A stretch of 64,000 nt of DNA from Coriobacteriia bacterium. GTDB taxonomy: Bacteria; Actinomycetota; Coriobacteriia; Coriobacteriales; Eggerthellaceae. Positions 51,081 to 60,270 of this stretch are shown one piece after another. The stretch covers positions 1 to 64,000 of the forward strand of contig JAUNQF010000003.1 in assembly GCA_030536315.1 (NCBI GenBank), in the 5' to 3' direction. A program made the position numbers and the translations under genes. The number at the start of each line of letters is the position of its first letter. Within the stretch, counting starts at the first letter, position 1. The notes under the pieces were generated by a model. The model was not told the DNA's origin. It saw nothing but the letters and a program-made list of their open reading frames with translations, and did no database searches.

Positions 51081-52898
51081 ATGGGAATAATTGCAGGTAT
51101 AGACATAGGTAATGCGACCACAGAAACAGCCATTGCTGATATCAACGGCAATGAAGTTAATGTGTTGTCTAGTGGTATATCTATGACTACGGGCATTAAA
51201 GGCACAAGCGAAAATGTCCATGGTTTGTTCACTTCTTTAACAGAAGCTCTTAAAAAAGCTAATCTCGATATCAAAGATTTATCTGAGATTAGAATAAACG
51301 AAGCCGCACCTGTAATTGGGGATGTAGCTATGGAGACTATCACAGAAACCATAATTACAGAATCCACAATGATTGGCCATAATCCTGAAACTCCAGGAGG
51401 ACTTGGCACAGGTGCTGGCTTCACAACACTTATTAATGACATAAATAATATCAACGACGACAAAGAATATGTTGTTGTAATTCCAAAAGAAATTGGCTTC
51501 GAAGAAGCCGCAAGAATTATTAATGATAATTCGGATAGGTTGAAAATTCAGGGCGCTATTGTTCAAAGCGACGATGGCGTTCTTATAAATAATCGTTTGG
51601 ATAAAAAAATTCCTATAGTTGATGAGGTTAAACTCATTGACAAAGTGCCAATTGGTATGTATTCGGCTATTGAAGTTGCTGATGTAGGTGAGGTTATTCA
51701 AGTTTTGTCTAATCCTTACGGAATAGCAACATTGTTTTCCCTTGATTCCGAAGAGACGAAGCACGTTGTTCCAATTGCTAGGGCACTTATTGGCAACAGG
51801 TCTGCTGTGGTTATTAAAACTCCAGAGGGAGATGTCAAAGAAAGGTCGATTCCAGCTGGCTTCGTTGAATTTATAGGGGATAAGAAAACTGCAAAAATTG
51901 ATATTGACCGTGGTGCTAAAGAGATAATGGACACCATGGAAAAAGTTGGTGAGCTACAAGATGTCAAAGGTGAGAGCGGAACTAATGCAGGAGGCATGTT
52001 TGAAAAAGTTCGCGTTGTAATGTCTCAGCTTACACAATTGCAACCAAAAGATATTCATGTTCAAGACTTACTTGCCGTAGACACTTTAACACCTAAGGCT
52101 GTTAAAGGTGGTTTGGCCAACGAGTTTTCTAAGGAAAGCGCGGTTGGTGTTGCAGTTATGGTTCAAGCTGACAAGCTACAACTTGAACAAATCGCAAATG
52201 ATTTGTCTAATAAATTAGATGTTGAAGTAACTGTTGGAGGCGTCGAAGCTGATATGGCAATTCGAGGCGCTCTTACAACTCCAGGCACCAATAAACCAAT
52301 TGCGATTCTTGACATGGGAGCTGGCTCAACTGACGCTTCGATAATGACGCCGGATGGGAAGATCACTTCGATTCATTTGGCTGGTGCTGGTAATATGGTT
52401 TCAATGCTCATTCAAGCTGAACTTGGATTGGATGACTTCGAAACTGCCGAATCAATCAAGAAATTCCCTTTGTGCAAAGTTGAAAGTATGTTCCATGTTC
52501 GTCACGAAGATGGAACAGTCGAATTTTTCGATAAGCCACTAAGTCCGGATACTTTTGCAAGAGTTTGCATAATCACTGATGACGGGTTGGTTCCTTTAGA
52601 AAAGTTTAATTCTGTAGAGACAATTCGTCAGGTTAGAAGACAATGCAAAGAAAAGGTGTTTGTTACGAATGCGATAAGAGCATTAACTACAGTTTCGCCA
52701 ACCAATAACGTTCGCGACATCCAATTTGTTGTAATGGTTGGAGGATCGGCGCTCGACTTCGAAATTCCACAGCTTGTAACAGATGCTTTGTCAAAATATA
52801 GCGTGGTTTCTGGTAGAGGAAATATTAGAGGTGTTGAAGGTCCTCGTAATGCAGTTGCAACAGGACTTGTTTTATCGGTTGTGGAGGGCGAAGTGTAA
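51081..52898 (+). CDS. pduG: Diol dehydratase reactivase large subunit
   Basis: Hsp70-like ATPase that swaps damaged cobalamin out of the dehydratase; 605 aa, the usual length. GIDIGNATTETAIADI forms the first phosphate loop; ILDMGAGSTDASIM (about residue 410) is the second. DVQFVVMVGGSALDFEI-like sequence near the C-terminus completes the actin fold. The weak RBS and preceding hairpin suggest low expression. It shares TAATG with pduH. Confidence 0.94.
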   Translation: MGIIAGIDIGNATTETAIADINGNEVNVLSSGISMTTGIKGTSENVHGLFTSLTEALKKANLDIKDLSEIRINEAAPVIGDVAMETITETIITESTMIGHNPETPGGLGTGAGFTTLINDINNINDDKEYVVVIPKEIGFEEAARIINDNSDRLKIQGAIVQSDDGVLINNRLDKKIPIVDEVKLIDKVPIGMYSAIEVADVGEVIQVLSNPYGIATLFSLDSEETKHVVPIARALIGNRSAVVIKTPEGDVKERSIPAGFVEFIGDKKTAKIDIDRGAKEIMDTMEKVGELQDVKGESGTNAGGMFEKVRVVMSQLTQLQPKDIHVQDLLAVDTLTPKAVKGGLANEFSKESAVGVAVMVQADKLQLEQIANDLSNKLDVEVTVGGVEADMAIRGALTTPGTNKPIAILDMGAGSTDASIMTPDGKITSIHLAGAGNMVSMLIQAELGLDDFETAESIKKFPLCKVESMFHVRHEDGTVEFFDKPLSPDTFARVCIITDDGLVPLEKFNSVETIRQVRRQCKEKVFVTNAIRALTTVSPTNNVRDIQFVVMVGGSALDFEIPQLVTDALSKYSVVSGRGNIRGVEGPRNAVATGLVLSVVEGEV

Positions 52899-53263
52899 TG
52901 GCGCAGTCTCAAGTAAATACTAACAAGCCTTCTATTTTGGTAAAAGTTGCGCCTGCTTTTGATGGTTCGAGCATATTTAATAATGTACTGTTTGGAATTG
53001 AGGAAGAGGGAATACCTTACACTGTTGATGTTGCTCAAGATAGCACGCTTATGACTCGGAATTTGTCTTACGAAGCAAGCAGCCAGAGCAATCTTGGTGT
53101 TGGAGTTGGTATTGCAGATGATGGAATTTCGGTTCATTTTGAAAAGTTAAGCGCAGATGACACCTTGTTTTGTATTGGGACAGATTCTAGTACAGATAAG
53201 ATTAGAGATATTGGATCTAACGCAGCGAGAATAGTAAAGAGGATGCCGTTTAAGGCTTTATAA
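52898..53263 (+). CDS. pduH: Diol dehydratase reactivase small subunit
   Basis: Small reactivase subunit, 121 aa, resembling the dehydratase beta subunit so that it can displace it. KPSILVKVAPAFDGSSIFNN and SSQSNLGVGVGIADDGISVH are conserved. Its start overlaps the pduG stop by one base, coupling the two at a fixed ratio. Confidence 0.92.
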   Translation: MAQSQVNTNKPSILVKVAPAFDGSSIFNNVLFGIEEEGIPYTVDVAQDSTLMTRNLSYEASSQSNLGVGVGIADDGISVHFEKLSADDTLFCIGTDSSTDKIRDIGSNAARIVKRMPFKAL

Positions 53264-53294
53264 ATATTTAGACTCTGGTTTAAAGGAGAGGATA

Positions 53295-53750
53295 ATGAAA
53301 AAAGCACTTGGATTGATTGAAACGATGGGTCTTACAGCCAGTATTACAGCAGCTGATGCAGCAGTAAAATCAGCTAATGTTGTGCTGTTAGGCCGTGAAA
53401 ATACAAGAGGTGCTGGTTTGACTTCGATTAAGTTCGAAGGAGACGTTGGAGCTGTTAAGGCTGCAGTTGACGCTGGAGTAATGGCTGCATCTGCAGTTGG
53501 CGAAGTTGTTTCGGCTCATGTTATACCAAGGCCAGATGACGCTATTGATAACATTTGTGTTTTCAATGAAAGAATGATCAACGGCACCAGCAAAGCAAAG
53601 CCTTCTCCTAAGGCCGTTAAACAAGCTCCAGCTAAGGCCGCTAAAAAACCTGTGAATAAAAAAAGTTCTGCTCCAGTAAAAAAGCAAGTAAAGAAAAGTC
53701 CAAGCAGAAAGACCAACACTAAGAGTAGTAAAAGTAAAGGCAAGAAGTAA
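53295..53750 (+). CDS. Hexameric shell protein with a long Lys-rich tail
   Basis: A PduA/PduJ paralogue (residues 1-90: KALGLIETMGLTASITAADA, REN-TRGAGLTSIKFEGD pore segment, AHVIPRPDDAIDNIC). It carries an extra 60 residues made of Lys, Ala, Pro and Ser (APAKAAKKPVNKKSSAPVKK and similar). PduK has a tail too, but with cysteines; this one has none after the BMC core. The tail may bind nucleic acid, polyphosphate or acidic cargo helices. RBS AAAGGAGAGG. It ends 6 bases before the next gene. Confidence 0.85.
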   Translation: MKKALGLIETMGLTASITAADAAVKSANVVLLGRENTRGAGLTSIKFEGDVGAVKAAVDAGVMAASAVGEVVSAHVIPRPDDAIDNICVFNERMINGTSKAKPSPKAVKQAPAKAAKKPVNKKSSAPVKKQVKKSPSRKTNTKSSKSKGKK

Positions 53751-53756
53751 TAGGTT

Positions 53757-54239
53757 ATGAACAAAGATGTAGATAAAATAATTAAAGATGTAGTTGCTAA
53801 AGTTTTAGCTGAATACGACTTGAAAAAGGGCGCTATCTCTAAGGAGCTTAACTTGGCATATGCTAAAAAGCTTGCTGAGTTTGCAGAATTTAAGGCTACT
53901 CAAATGGGAATTAAATGTGTGTTCTCTGTTGTGGATAGCGTTGGTGACACTATGTTGCTTCATCGCATGAATGGGTCGCTTCGGATCTCTATTGAGCTTT
54001 CACAAAATAAAGCATTTACGGCCGAAGAGCTTCGTATGCCAACAGAAGAGCTTGCAAAAATTAGTGTCCCGGGCGAGTCGCTCTACAGCATAGATAATTG
54101 TTATGGAGGCCGCATTACCTTAGTTCCTGGTGGCTTCCCATTATATAAAGACGGCGAGGTTATTGGTGCTATTGGAGTTAGCGGAGGCACCGCAGAAGAG
54201 GATTGCGAAATCGCAAATTACGTTTTAGATAATTTATAA
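53757..54239 (+). CDS. GlcG/HbpS-like (PduO C-terminal-type) protein
   Basis: A 160-aa protein of the DUF336/GlcG family, like the C-terminal half of PduO, which binds haem. LAYAKKLAEFAEFKATQMGI, VVDSVGDTMLLHRMNGS and GGFPLYKDGEVIGAIGVSGG are typical. The first 20 residues (MNKDVDKIIKDVVAKVLAEY) are an encapsulation-type helix, so it is probably lumenal cargo. The adenosyltransferase half of PduO is absent; EutT supplies that activity. Confidence 0.88.
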   Translation: MNKDVDKIIKDVVAKVLAEYDLKKGAISKELNLAYAKKLAEFAEFKATQMGIKCVFSVVDSVGDTMLLHRMNGSLRISIELSQNKAFTAEELRMPTEELAKISVPGESLYSIDNCYGGRITLVPGGFPLYKDGEVIGAIGVSGGTAEEDCEIANYVLDNL

Positions 54240-54263
54240 AAGTTTTGTTTTTAGGAGGCTTTT

Positions 54264-55685
54264 ATGGAAATAGATGAAAAAATTATTGAAGAAATTGTTA
54301 ATGAGGTTGTAAAGTCTACAAAATCTTCAGGTGGCGAAGTTGCTGCAACCGGTTCTTCGGCGGGCAATTTAGGAATCTTCGACACTATGGAAGATGCTGT
54401 CAATGCTGCAGATGAGGCTTTCAAAAAGTACTTGCATTGCAGCTTTGATGACAGAAGAAAATTCGTTCAGGCAATCAGGGATACCGCATTGGATGAATCT
54501 CATCTACAGGAAATGGCAGAAAACACTGTCAAAGAAACTGGAATGGGCGAGGTTCATTACAAACTTGCGAAGAATAGATTAGCAGCTGAGCAAACTCCTG
54601 GCGTAGAAGACTTATACACTTCTGCTCTAAATGGTGATGATGGTCTTACAACCGTTGAATATTCTCCATTTGGAGTTGTTGGATCAATTACTCCTACAAC
54701 AAATCCAACAGAGACCATTATTAACAATTCAATTGGAATGTTAGCCGCGGGCGATACTGTTGTATTTAGCCCTCATCCTAAAGCAAAAAATGTAACTATT
54801 AAATTGGTTCAATGAATTAACGAAGCCCTCGAAAAGGCTGGTGCACCTAAAAACCTTGTTTGCACAGTTTCGGAGCCTTCGATAGAAAACACTCAAGCAA
54901 TGCTTGAAAACAAAAAGATTCGCATGTTAGTTGCTACTGGCGGTCCTGCTATTGTTAATAAAGTCCTTTCAAGCGGGAAGAAGGCCATTGGTGCTGGCGC
55001 AGGTAATCCACCAGCAGTTGTTGATGAGACCGCTGATATTGAAAAAGCAGCTAAAGACATCATTGATGGATGTAGCTTCGATAATAATTTGCCTTGCACA
55101 TCTGAAAAAGAAGTTATTGCAGTTGATTCTATTGCAGACTTTTTGATGTTCAACATGAAAAAATCTGGCGGATATGAACTGAAAGACCCAGATCAAATTA
55201 AAAAGTTAGTTGAGCTAACGACTGTTGACGGCAAAAGTCCTAACAAAGATTTTGTTGGTAAAAGCGCAAAATATATTTTGGATAAAATTGGTATTAATGT
55301 TGGCGATGAAATTAAAGTTATTTTTATGGAGACTGAATTTGAGCATCCATTTGTTCAAGTTGAAATGCTTATGCCAATTTTGCCAGTTGTTCGCGTAGAA
55401 GATTGCGATAAGGCAATGGAGCTTGCTGTTATTGCTGAGCATGGCAATAGGCACACAGCAATGATGCATTCGAAAAACATCGACAGGTTGCTTAAGTTCC
55501 ATAAGATGATACAAACAACAATTTTTGTTAAAAATGGTCCTTCATATGCAGGTATTGGATATGGCGGCGAAGGTCATGCAACATTTACCATTGCAGGCCC
55601 CACCGGCGAAGGCTTGACTTCGGCAAAAAGTTTTTCAAGAATTAGGAGATGCGTTCTTTGCGGAGTAGGCAAAGAGCTCTTATAA
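54264..55685 (+). CDS. pduP: CoA-acylating propionaldehyde dehydrogenase
   Basis: Oxidises propionaldehyde to propionyl-CoA with NAD; 473 aa. The N-terminal 17 residues (MEIDEKIIEEIVNEVVK) form the encapsulation peptide. The catalytic Cys lies in FDNNLPCTSEKEVIAV (about residue 277), and cofactor-binding GVVGSITPTTNPTETIINN lies near 137. TGA at 54813-54815 (residue 184, VQWINEALEKAG) is the only Trp and the only TGA-Trp in the whole microcompartment operon. The enzyme makes NADH that needs a recycling partner. Confidence 0.94.
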
Positions 55686-55717
55686 ATTATTGGTTATATT
55701 AGAAAGGTTAATAAATT

Positions 55718-56914
55718 ATGAAAGTACTCGTTATTAATTGTGGAAGTTCATCGCTTAAGTATCAGCTAATTGAAATGGATGACGAATCTGTTTTGGCTAA
55801 AGGCTTGTGCGAGCGAATTGGGATTGATGGATCTGTTTTAACTCATACAAAAACAGGTCAGGACAAAGTTGTAATTGAAAAACCAATGCCATCACATAAA
55901 GAAGCAGTTCAACTTGTATTTGATGCTTTACTTGATGCTGATCATGGCGTAATTAAATCTATGGACGAAGTTTATGCTATAGGTCACAGACTCGTTCACG
56001 GAGGAAATGTATTTACGGATTCTGTAATAGTAGGAGACAAGGAAAAGGAACTTATTAAAGAGGTTTCTGATTTAGCTCCACTTCATAATCCAGCAAACCT
56101 TCTTGGTGTTGAAGCTTGCGAAAACGTTGCTCCAGGCAAGAAAAACGTCGCTGTTTGGGATACTGCTTTTGGTATGGGCATGGATCCAAAATCTTACTTA
56201 TACGCAATTCCTTACGAACTATATTTAAAGTATGGAATTAGAAAATATGGATTCCACGGCACAAGCCACAAATATGTTACTGGTGAAGTTATTAAATTAG
56301 CTGAATTGCCGCAGAATTCTGCAAAAGTTATCGTCTGTCACTTGGGCAACGGTGCTTCGGTGTCTTGTTCTATTGGAGGCAAATGTGTTGATACTTCTAT
56401 GGGCTTAACTCCGCTTGATGGTCTTATTATGGGAACAAGAAGCGGAACAATCGACCCTGGTGCTGTTCAATATATGTGCCGCAAATTGGACATCGACATC
56501 GATAAATGCATAGACATTTTGAATAAAGAGTCTGGCGTTTTGGGTCTTTCTGGCGGTGTGTCTTCGGACTTTAGAGATATTGGAGAGGCTGCAGATGGCG
56601 GTAATGAATATGCAAAGGTAGCGCTCGAAGCTTATTGGTATAGAGTTGCTGGCTACATTGGACAATACGTTGCATACATGAATGGCGTTGACGCAATTGC
56701 ATTTACTGCTGGCGTTGGCGAAAATGATATCAACGCAAGAAAGCAAATTTGTTCTTACTTAACTTATCTTGGTGTTGAAATTGACGAAGCCGCAAACGAT
56801 GTTCGTGGGGAAGTTCGACAAATTTCTACAGATAACAGTAAGGTTAAGGTTTATATTTATCCAACTAACGAGGAACTTGCAATCGCCCGCGAGACACTTC
56901 GTTTAGTAAAATAA
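55718..56914 (+). CDS. ackA: Acetate/propionate kinase
   Basis: Makes ATP from acyl-phosphate and ADP; 398 aa. MKVLVINCGSSSLKYQLIEM is the N-terminal phosphate-binding strand. HRLVHGG, GFHGTSHKYV, HLGNGASV and GLTPLDGLIMGTRSGTIDPG hold the active site. In this position it acts as PduW, closing the pathway with substrate-level phosphorylation. Both Trp are TGG. It is the last gene of the operon; no clear intrinsic terminator follows. Confidence 0.95.
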   Translation: MKVLVINCGSSSLKYQLIEMDDESVLAKGLCERIGIDGSVLTHTKTGQDKVVIEKPMPSHKEAVQLVFDALLDADHGVIKSMDEVYAIGHRLVHGGNVFTDSVIVGDKEKELIKEVSDLAPLHNPANLLGVEACENVAPGKKNVAVWDTAFGMGMDPKSYLYAIPYELYLKYGIRKYGFHGTSHKYVTGEVIKLAELPQNSAKVIVCHLGNGASVSCSIGGKCVDTSMGLTPLDGLIMGTRSGTIDPGAVQYMCRKLDIDIDKCIDILNKESGVLGLSGGVSSDFRDIGEAADGGNEYAKVALEAYWYRVAGYIGQYVAYMNGVDAIAFTAGVGENDINARKQICSYLTYLGVEIDEAANDVRGEVRQISTDNSKVKVYIYPTNEELAIARETLRLVK

Positions 56915-56918
56915 GTGA

Positions 56919-57515
56919 TTAATCGTTAGCCAATTGCTGGCTGACTGATTCTTCGCAAGATTGCATTGCAGCAATTGTTTTTTCAAAGAGCTCCGAAAGT
57001 TCTCAACCAAGATTTTCGGAGCCTTTTGTTATTACATCGCGAGAACATCCCGCGGCAAATTTTAGATCTTTAAATTTTTTCTTTAGGCTTTTTACCTTCA
57101 TATCAACGCAGTTTTTCTCTGGTCGCATTAATGCATAAGCCCAAATCAAGCCCGTCAATTCGTCAGCTGCATATAAAACTTTTTCCATCTCATGCTCTGG
57201 TGTAACGTCTGAAAAGTGTCCATAGGAATGACAAACAATTGCGTGAACCATGTCTTCGGAACATCCAATTTCAGCCAATAGCTCAGGTGCCTTTAGCGTA
57301 TGTTCTTCTGGGAACTCTTCAAAGTCAACATCGTGAAGTAGTCCTACAAGCCCCCAAAATTCTTCGTCTTCGCCATATCCAAGCTCATTTGCATACCAAC
57401 GCATTACACCCTCAACAGTATAAGCATGACGAAGATGAAATTCTTCCTTGTTGTATTTTTTCAAAAGTTCTAGTGCTTGATCTCTGTTAATTGTCAATTC
57501 CATAACAACACCCAT
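56919..57515 (-). CDS. HD-domain phosphohydrolase-like protein
   Basis: A 198-aa protein with an HD metal-binding domain: HLRHAYTVEGVMRWYA (first His), LVGLLHDVDFEEFPEEHTLK (HD pair) and HAIVCHSYGHFSD, then ADELTGLI. TGA (complement at 57003) extends it 27 residues past the standard-code stop. The start is 57515 or 57503 (MELTINRD). It is convergent with ackA, 4 bases apart. Likely a small-molecule phosphohydrolase; substrate unknown. Confidence 0.82.
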
Positions 57516-57575
57516 TCTTTTGCAAATTATTTTAGCATATTCAATGATATAATCAGCTTTGCTAAAGGAGGAATT

Positions 57576-58349
57576 ATGGAAACTTTTATGGAGATGTTTG
57601 GCGGTTATATTATTCCGCTTTTTGTCGCTATTCTTGTAATTGTCTTAGTTGCAATTTCTAAATCAAAGCAAAAGAAATTCAAAAATGAAATAACATCAAA
57701 AATTATTAAGGAAATGTTTCCAGACGCAGATTATCGTCCAGGTGAATACATTACAAGGGACGAATACACTGATATGTGTTTTCCTATTGGAGATAATTTT
57801 TCAGGTAGCGATTTGCTTTACGCCACAACTAAAGGTGGAAGGAAGTTTAGATTTTGTGAAATTAACACTTCAACAACTGTTCATAGTGGAAAAACCACAA
57901 CAACTGTGCCTGTTTTTAACGGAGGCATTTTTTCTTTTGAGTATTCGAAATCTTTTGCGTCTCCCGTATTTATACATAAAAAATGGCAAAGCAATCAAAG
58001 CGTAATTAAAACTTGGGGGAGCCACAAAATTGAAACAGAAAATGTAACCTTTAACAAAAAGTTTGTTGTTAATGCAGAAGATGATGAAACCGCTTTTTAT
58101 ATTTGCACTCCAAAGTTTATGGAAAAATTGCTTAACTTCGCCGACACTTATAAAAAAGGCTTGATGATAACTTTTAAAGATAATTGGGTCCACATTGCAA
58201 TTTCGCAATTAGATATGTTCAAGGCTCCAACTTTTGGATCTAGAAAGCCTGAAAAAATTGCGAAGTTTTCTCAACGTTCTCACGAAGATTTGGAACGCAT
58301 CGATAAATTTATAGAAGATCTGGAAATCGATTCGCGAATGTTTAAATAA
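57576..58349 (+). CDS. DUF3137 membrane-anchored protein
   Basis: A 257-aa protein: one N-terminal helix (YIIPLFVAILVIVLVAIS), then a soluble domain like DUF3137. In that family a GSDLL-type motif is followed by a VFNGGIFSFEY strand and FYICTPKFMEKLL near the end. Function unknown. The start at 57576 has AGGAGG; TATAAT lies at 57548-57553. It is followed by the MFS gene one base after its stop. Confidence 0.72.
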   Translation: METFMEMFGGYIIPLFVAILVIVLVAISKSKQKKFKNEITSKIIKEMFPDADYRPGEYITRDEYTDMCFPIGDNFSGSDLLYATTKGGRKFRFCEINTSTTVHSGKTTTTVPVFNGGIFSFEYSKSFASPVFIHKKWQSNQSVIKTWGSHKIETENVTFNKKFVVNAEDDETAFYICTPKFMEKLLNFADTYKKGLMITFKDNWVHIAISQLDMFKAPTFGSRKPEKIAKFSQRSHEDLERIDKFIEDLEIDSRMFK

Positions 58350-58350
58350 G

Positions 58351-59526
58351 TTGAAAAAGTATTATTCTCATATAATCACTGCGTGCGCGTTTCTTATAAT
58401 GTTCGTAAATGTTGGATTTCCAAGCACTTCATTCGGGGTTTATCAGCCATATATTGTTGATGTTCCAGGCATGTCTCATTCTGATGGGTCAATTGTTGTT
58501 ACGGTCAGAAATTTAGCAAGTTTGGTGTCAATCTTTTTTATTGCTTGGTATTACAGAAAGTTTGATTGCCGTATGGGAATTTTCCTAGGGACCTTGGCCA
58601 CGGCTATTGGTTTTGGCATTTTCGCAATTTCATATAATTTAACCATCTTTGTAATTGCTTCTGTTATTTCTGGAATTGGCTATGGTTTTGCTGGTACTTC
58701 GGCAATGACAATTTTGATAGCAAGATGGCACGAGAAAGATACCGGTACACCATTTGGCATTGCGACAATAGGGAGTAGTGTCGCTGGTGTTTGCGTTCCT
58801 ATGGTTGTTTTAGCTATCTTATCTACAGGCGAGTTAGGGCAAGCTTTTGGAGTTCAGTCCATATTTGCACTTATCACAGCTTTTATTTTGTTGATTTTTA
58901 TACGCAATAGCAAAGATGGTAAAAAGACCAATGATCAATTAAAGTTACAGAAGAACGCGAAACGTAATCTGCCGAAGGGCAAGTATTATTTATATGTTTT
59001 TGGTGTTTTTCTTTTGGGTGGAGCATGTCTTTCTGACATTGTTTATTTAAGTGTTTTGTTTACATCTTCAGGAGCAGATCCAGTTTTGGCTGCTGCTGTG
59101 GTTTCTGTTGCAAATTTTGCTTTGGCTTTTGGAAAAATTGTTTTGGGCTATCTATTAGATAAGCTTGGAACATTAAAAGGAACTATTGTCGCTTTTGTAA
59201 TTTTGCTTACGGGGAAGTTGTTGATTTGCTTTGCTGCAGATTGGACAGGAATTTTTCCTTATATCTCAACAGCAATTTTTGGCTTCGGTACCGCTATTAC
59301 AACTGTAGGTATTGCTCAATGGTCTGTAGATCTTTCTACTCCAGAGTCACGTTACAACTGCGTTAGAGACCTTCAGGTTGCATACACTGGTGGTGGATTT
59401 TTAACCGGAATGATTCCAGGCATAGTTGCCGAATTCACAGGTTCTTACGTGCCATTTTATTTCGCCTCGGCAATTGCTGTATTAATCTCAGCAATAATAA
59501 TTATTAAATTATTCCCTAGAAAATAA
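58351..59526 (+). CDS. Major facilitator superfamily transporter
   Basis: 391 aa and 12 predicted helices. The pattern of the first half (FPSTSFGVYQPYIV, then SGIGYGFAGTSAMTILIARW with HEKDTGTPFGIATIGSSVAG) resembles the oxalate/formate antiporter-like MFS branch for organic anions. It starts at TTG 58351, directly after the DUF3137 gene. Substrate not inferable; an organic acid product of the nearby pathway is only a guess. Confidence 0.83.
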   Translation: MKKYYSHIITACAFLIMFVNVGFPSTSFGVYQPYIVDVPGMSHSDGSIVVTVRNLASLVSIFFIAWYYRKFDCRMGIFLGTLATAIGFGIFAISYNLTIFVIASVISGIGYGFAGTSAMTILIARWHEKDTGTPFGIATIGSSVAGVCVPMVVLAILSTGELGQAFGVQSIFALITAFILLIFIRNSKDGKKTNDQLKLQKNAKRNLPKGKYYLYVFGVFLLGGACLSDIVYLSVLFTSSGADPVLAAAVVSVANFALAFGKIVLGYLLDKLGTLKGTIVAFVILLTGKLLICFAADWTGIFPYISTAIFGFGTAITTVGIAQWSVDLSTPESRYNCVRDLQVAYTGGGFLTGMIPGIVAEFTGSYVPFYFASAIAVLISAIIIIKLFPRK

Positions 59527-59568
59527 TAATTGGTTTATAATTAGCGTGGATAAATTATTGGAGGAAAA

Positions 59569-60261
59569 ATGATTTATACAGCTGAAGTAGAAAAGATGTG
59601 CCCTGTTCGTAAGGGTGCAGATCACGGCCCAGCTCCAATTCCTCAAGAGGGGGAATGGACAAAGGCCAAAGAGATTAAAGACATCAAGGGCTTGACCCAT
59701 GGTGTTGGTTGGTGCGCGCCACAGCAAGGTGCTTGCAAGCTTAGTTTAAACATCAAAGATGGAATTATCGAGGAAGCACTTGTAGAGACTCTTGGTTGCA
59801 GTGGTATGACACATTCGGCGGCCATGGCTTCGGAGATTTTGATTGGTAAAACTATTCTTGAGGCACTTAATACTGATCTTGTTTGCGATGCTATCAACAC
59901 TGCAATGCGTGAGATTTTCCTCCAAATTGTATATGGTCGTAGTCAAACTGCTTTCAGCGAAGGCGGTTTGCCGGTTGGTTCCAACTTGGATGACTTGGGT
60001 AAGGGGCTTCGCTCTATGGTTGGCACAACTTACGGGACGAAGGCGAAGGGACCTCGTTACTTGGAGCTTACCGAAGGTTACATTACAAAGAACGCCCTTA
60101 ATAAAGATAATGAGATTATTGGTTATGAATATATCAATGTGGGCAAAATGATGGATTATATTAAAGAAGGCATGGATGCCAATGATGCTCTTGAAAAGGC
60201 AAAAGGCACCTATGGACAATTTGAGGGCGCGGCGAAGTACATCGATCCGCGTAGCGAATAG
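59569..60261 (+). CDS. NifU/IscU-like iron-sulfur scaffold protein
   Basis: A 230-aa protein with a NifU_N-type domain. The Cys sites are APQQGACKLSL (about residue 55-62) and LVETLGCSGMTHSAAMASEI (about 75-90). It has extra N- and C-terminal segments compared with IscU, ending in AKYIDPRSE. It sits 9 bases before the GGGtGRT gene; the two occur together in Coriobacteriia and Clostridia. AGGAGGA RBS; TATAAT at 59536-59541. Its exact client is unknown. Confidence 0.82.
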   Translation: MIYTAEVEKMCPVRKGADHGPAPIPQEGEWTKAKEIKDIKGLTHGVGWCAPQQGACKLSLNIKDGIIEEALVETLGCSGMTHSAAMASEILIGKTILEALNTDLVCDAINTAMREIFLQIVYGRSQTAFSEGGLPVGSNLDDLGKGLRSMVGTTYGTKAKGPRYLELTEGYITKNALNKDNEIIGYEYINVGKMMDYIKEGMDANDALEKAKGTYGQFEGAAKYIDPRSE

Positions 60262-60270
60262 GAGGCAGCC

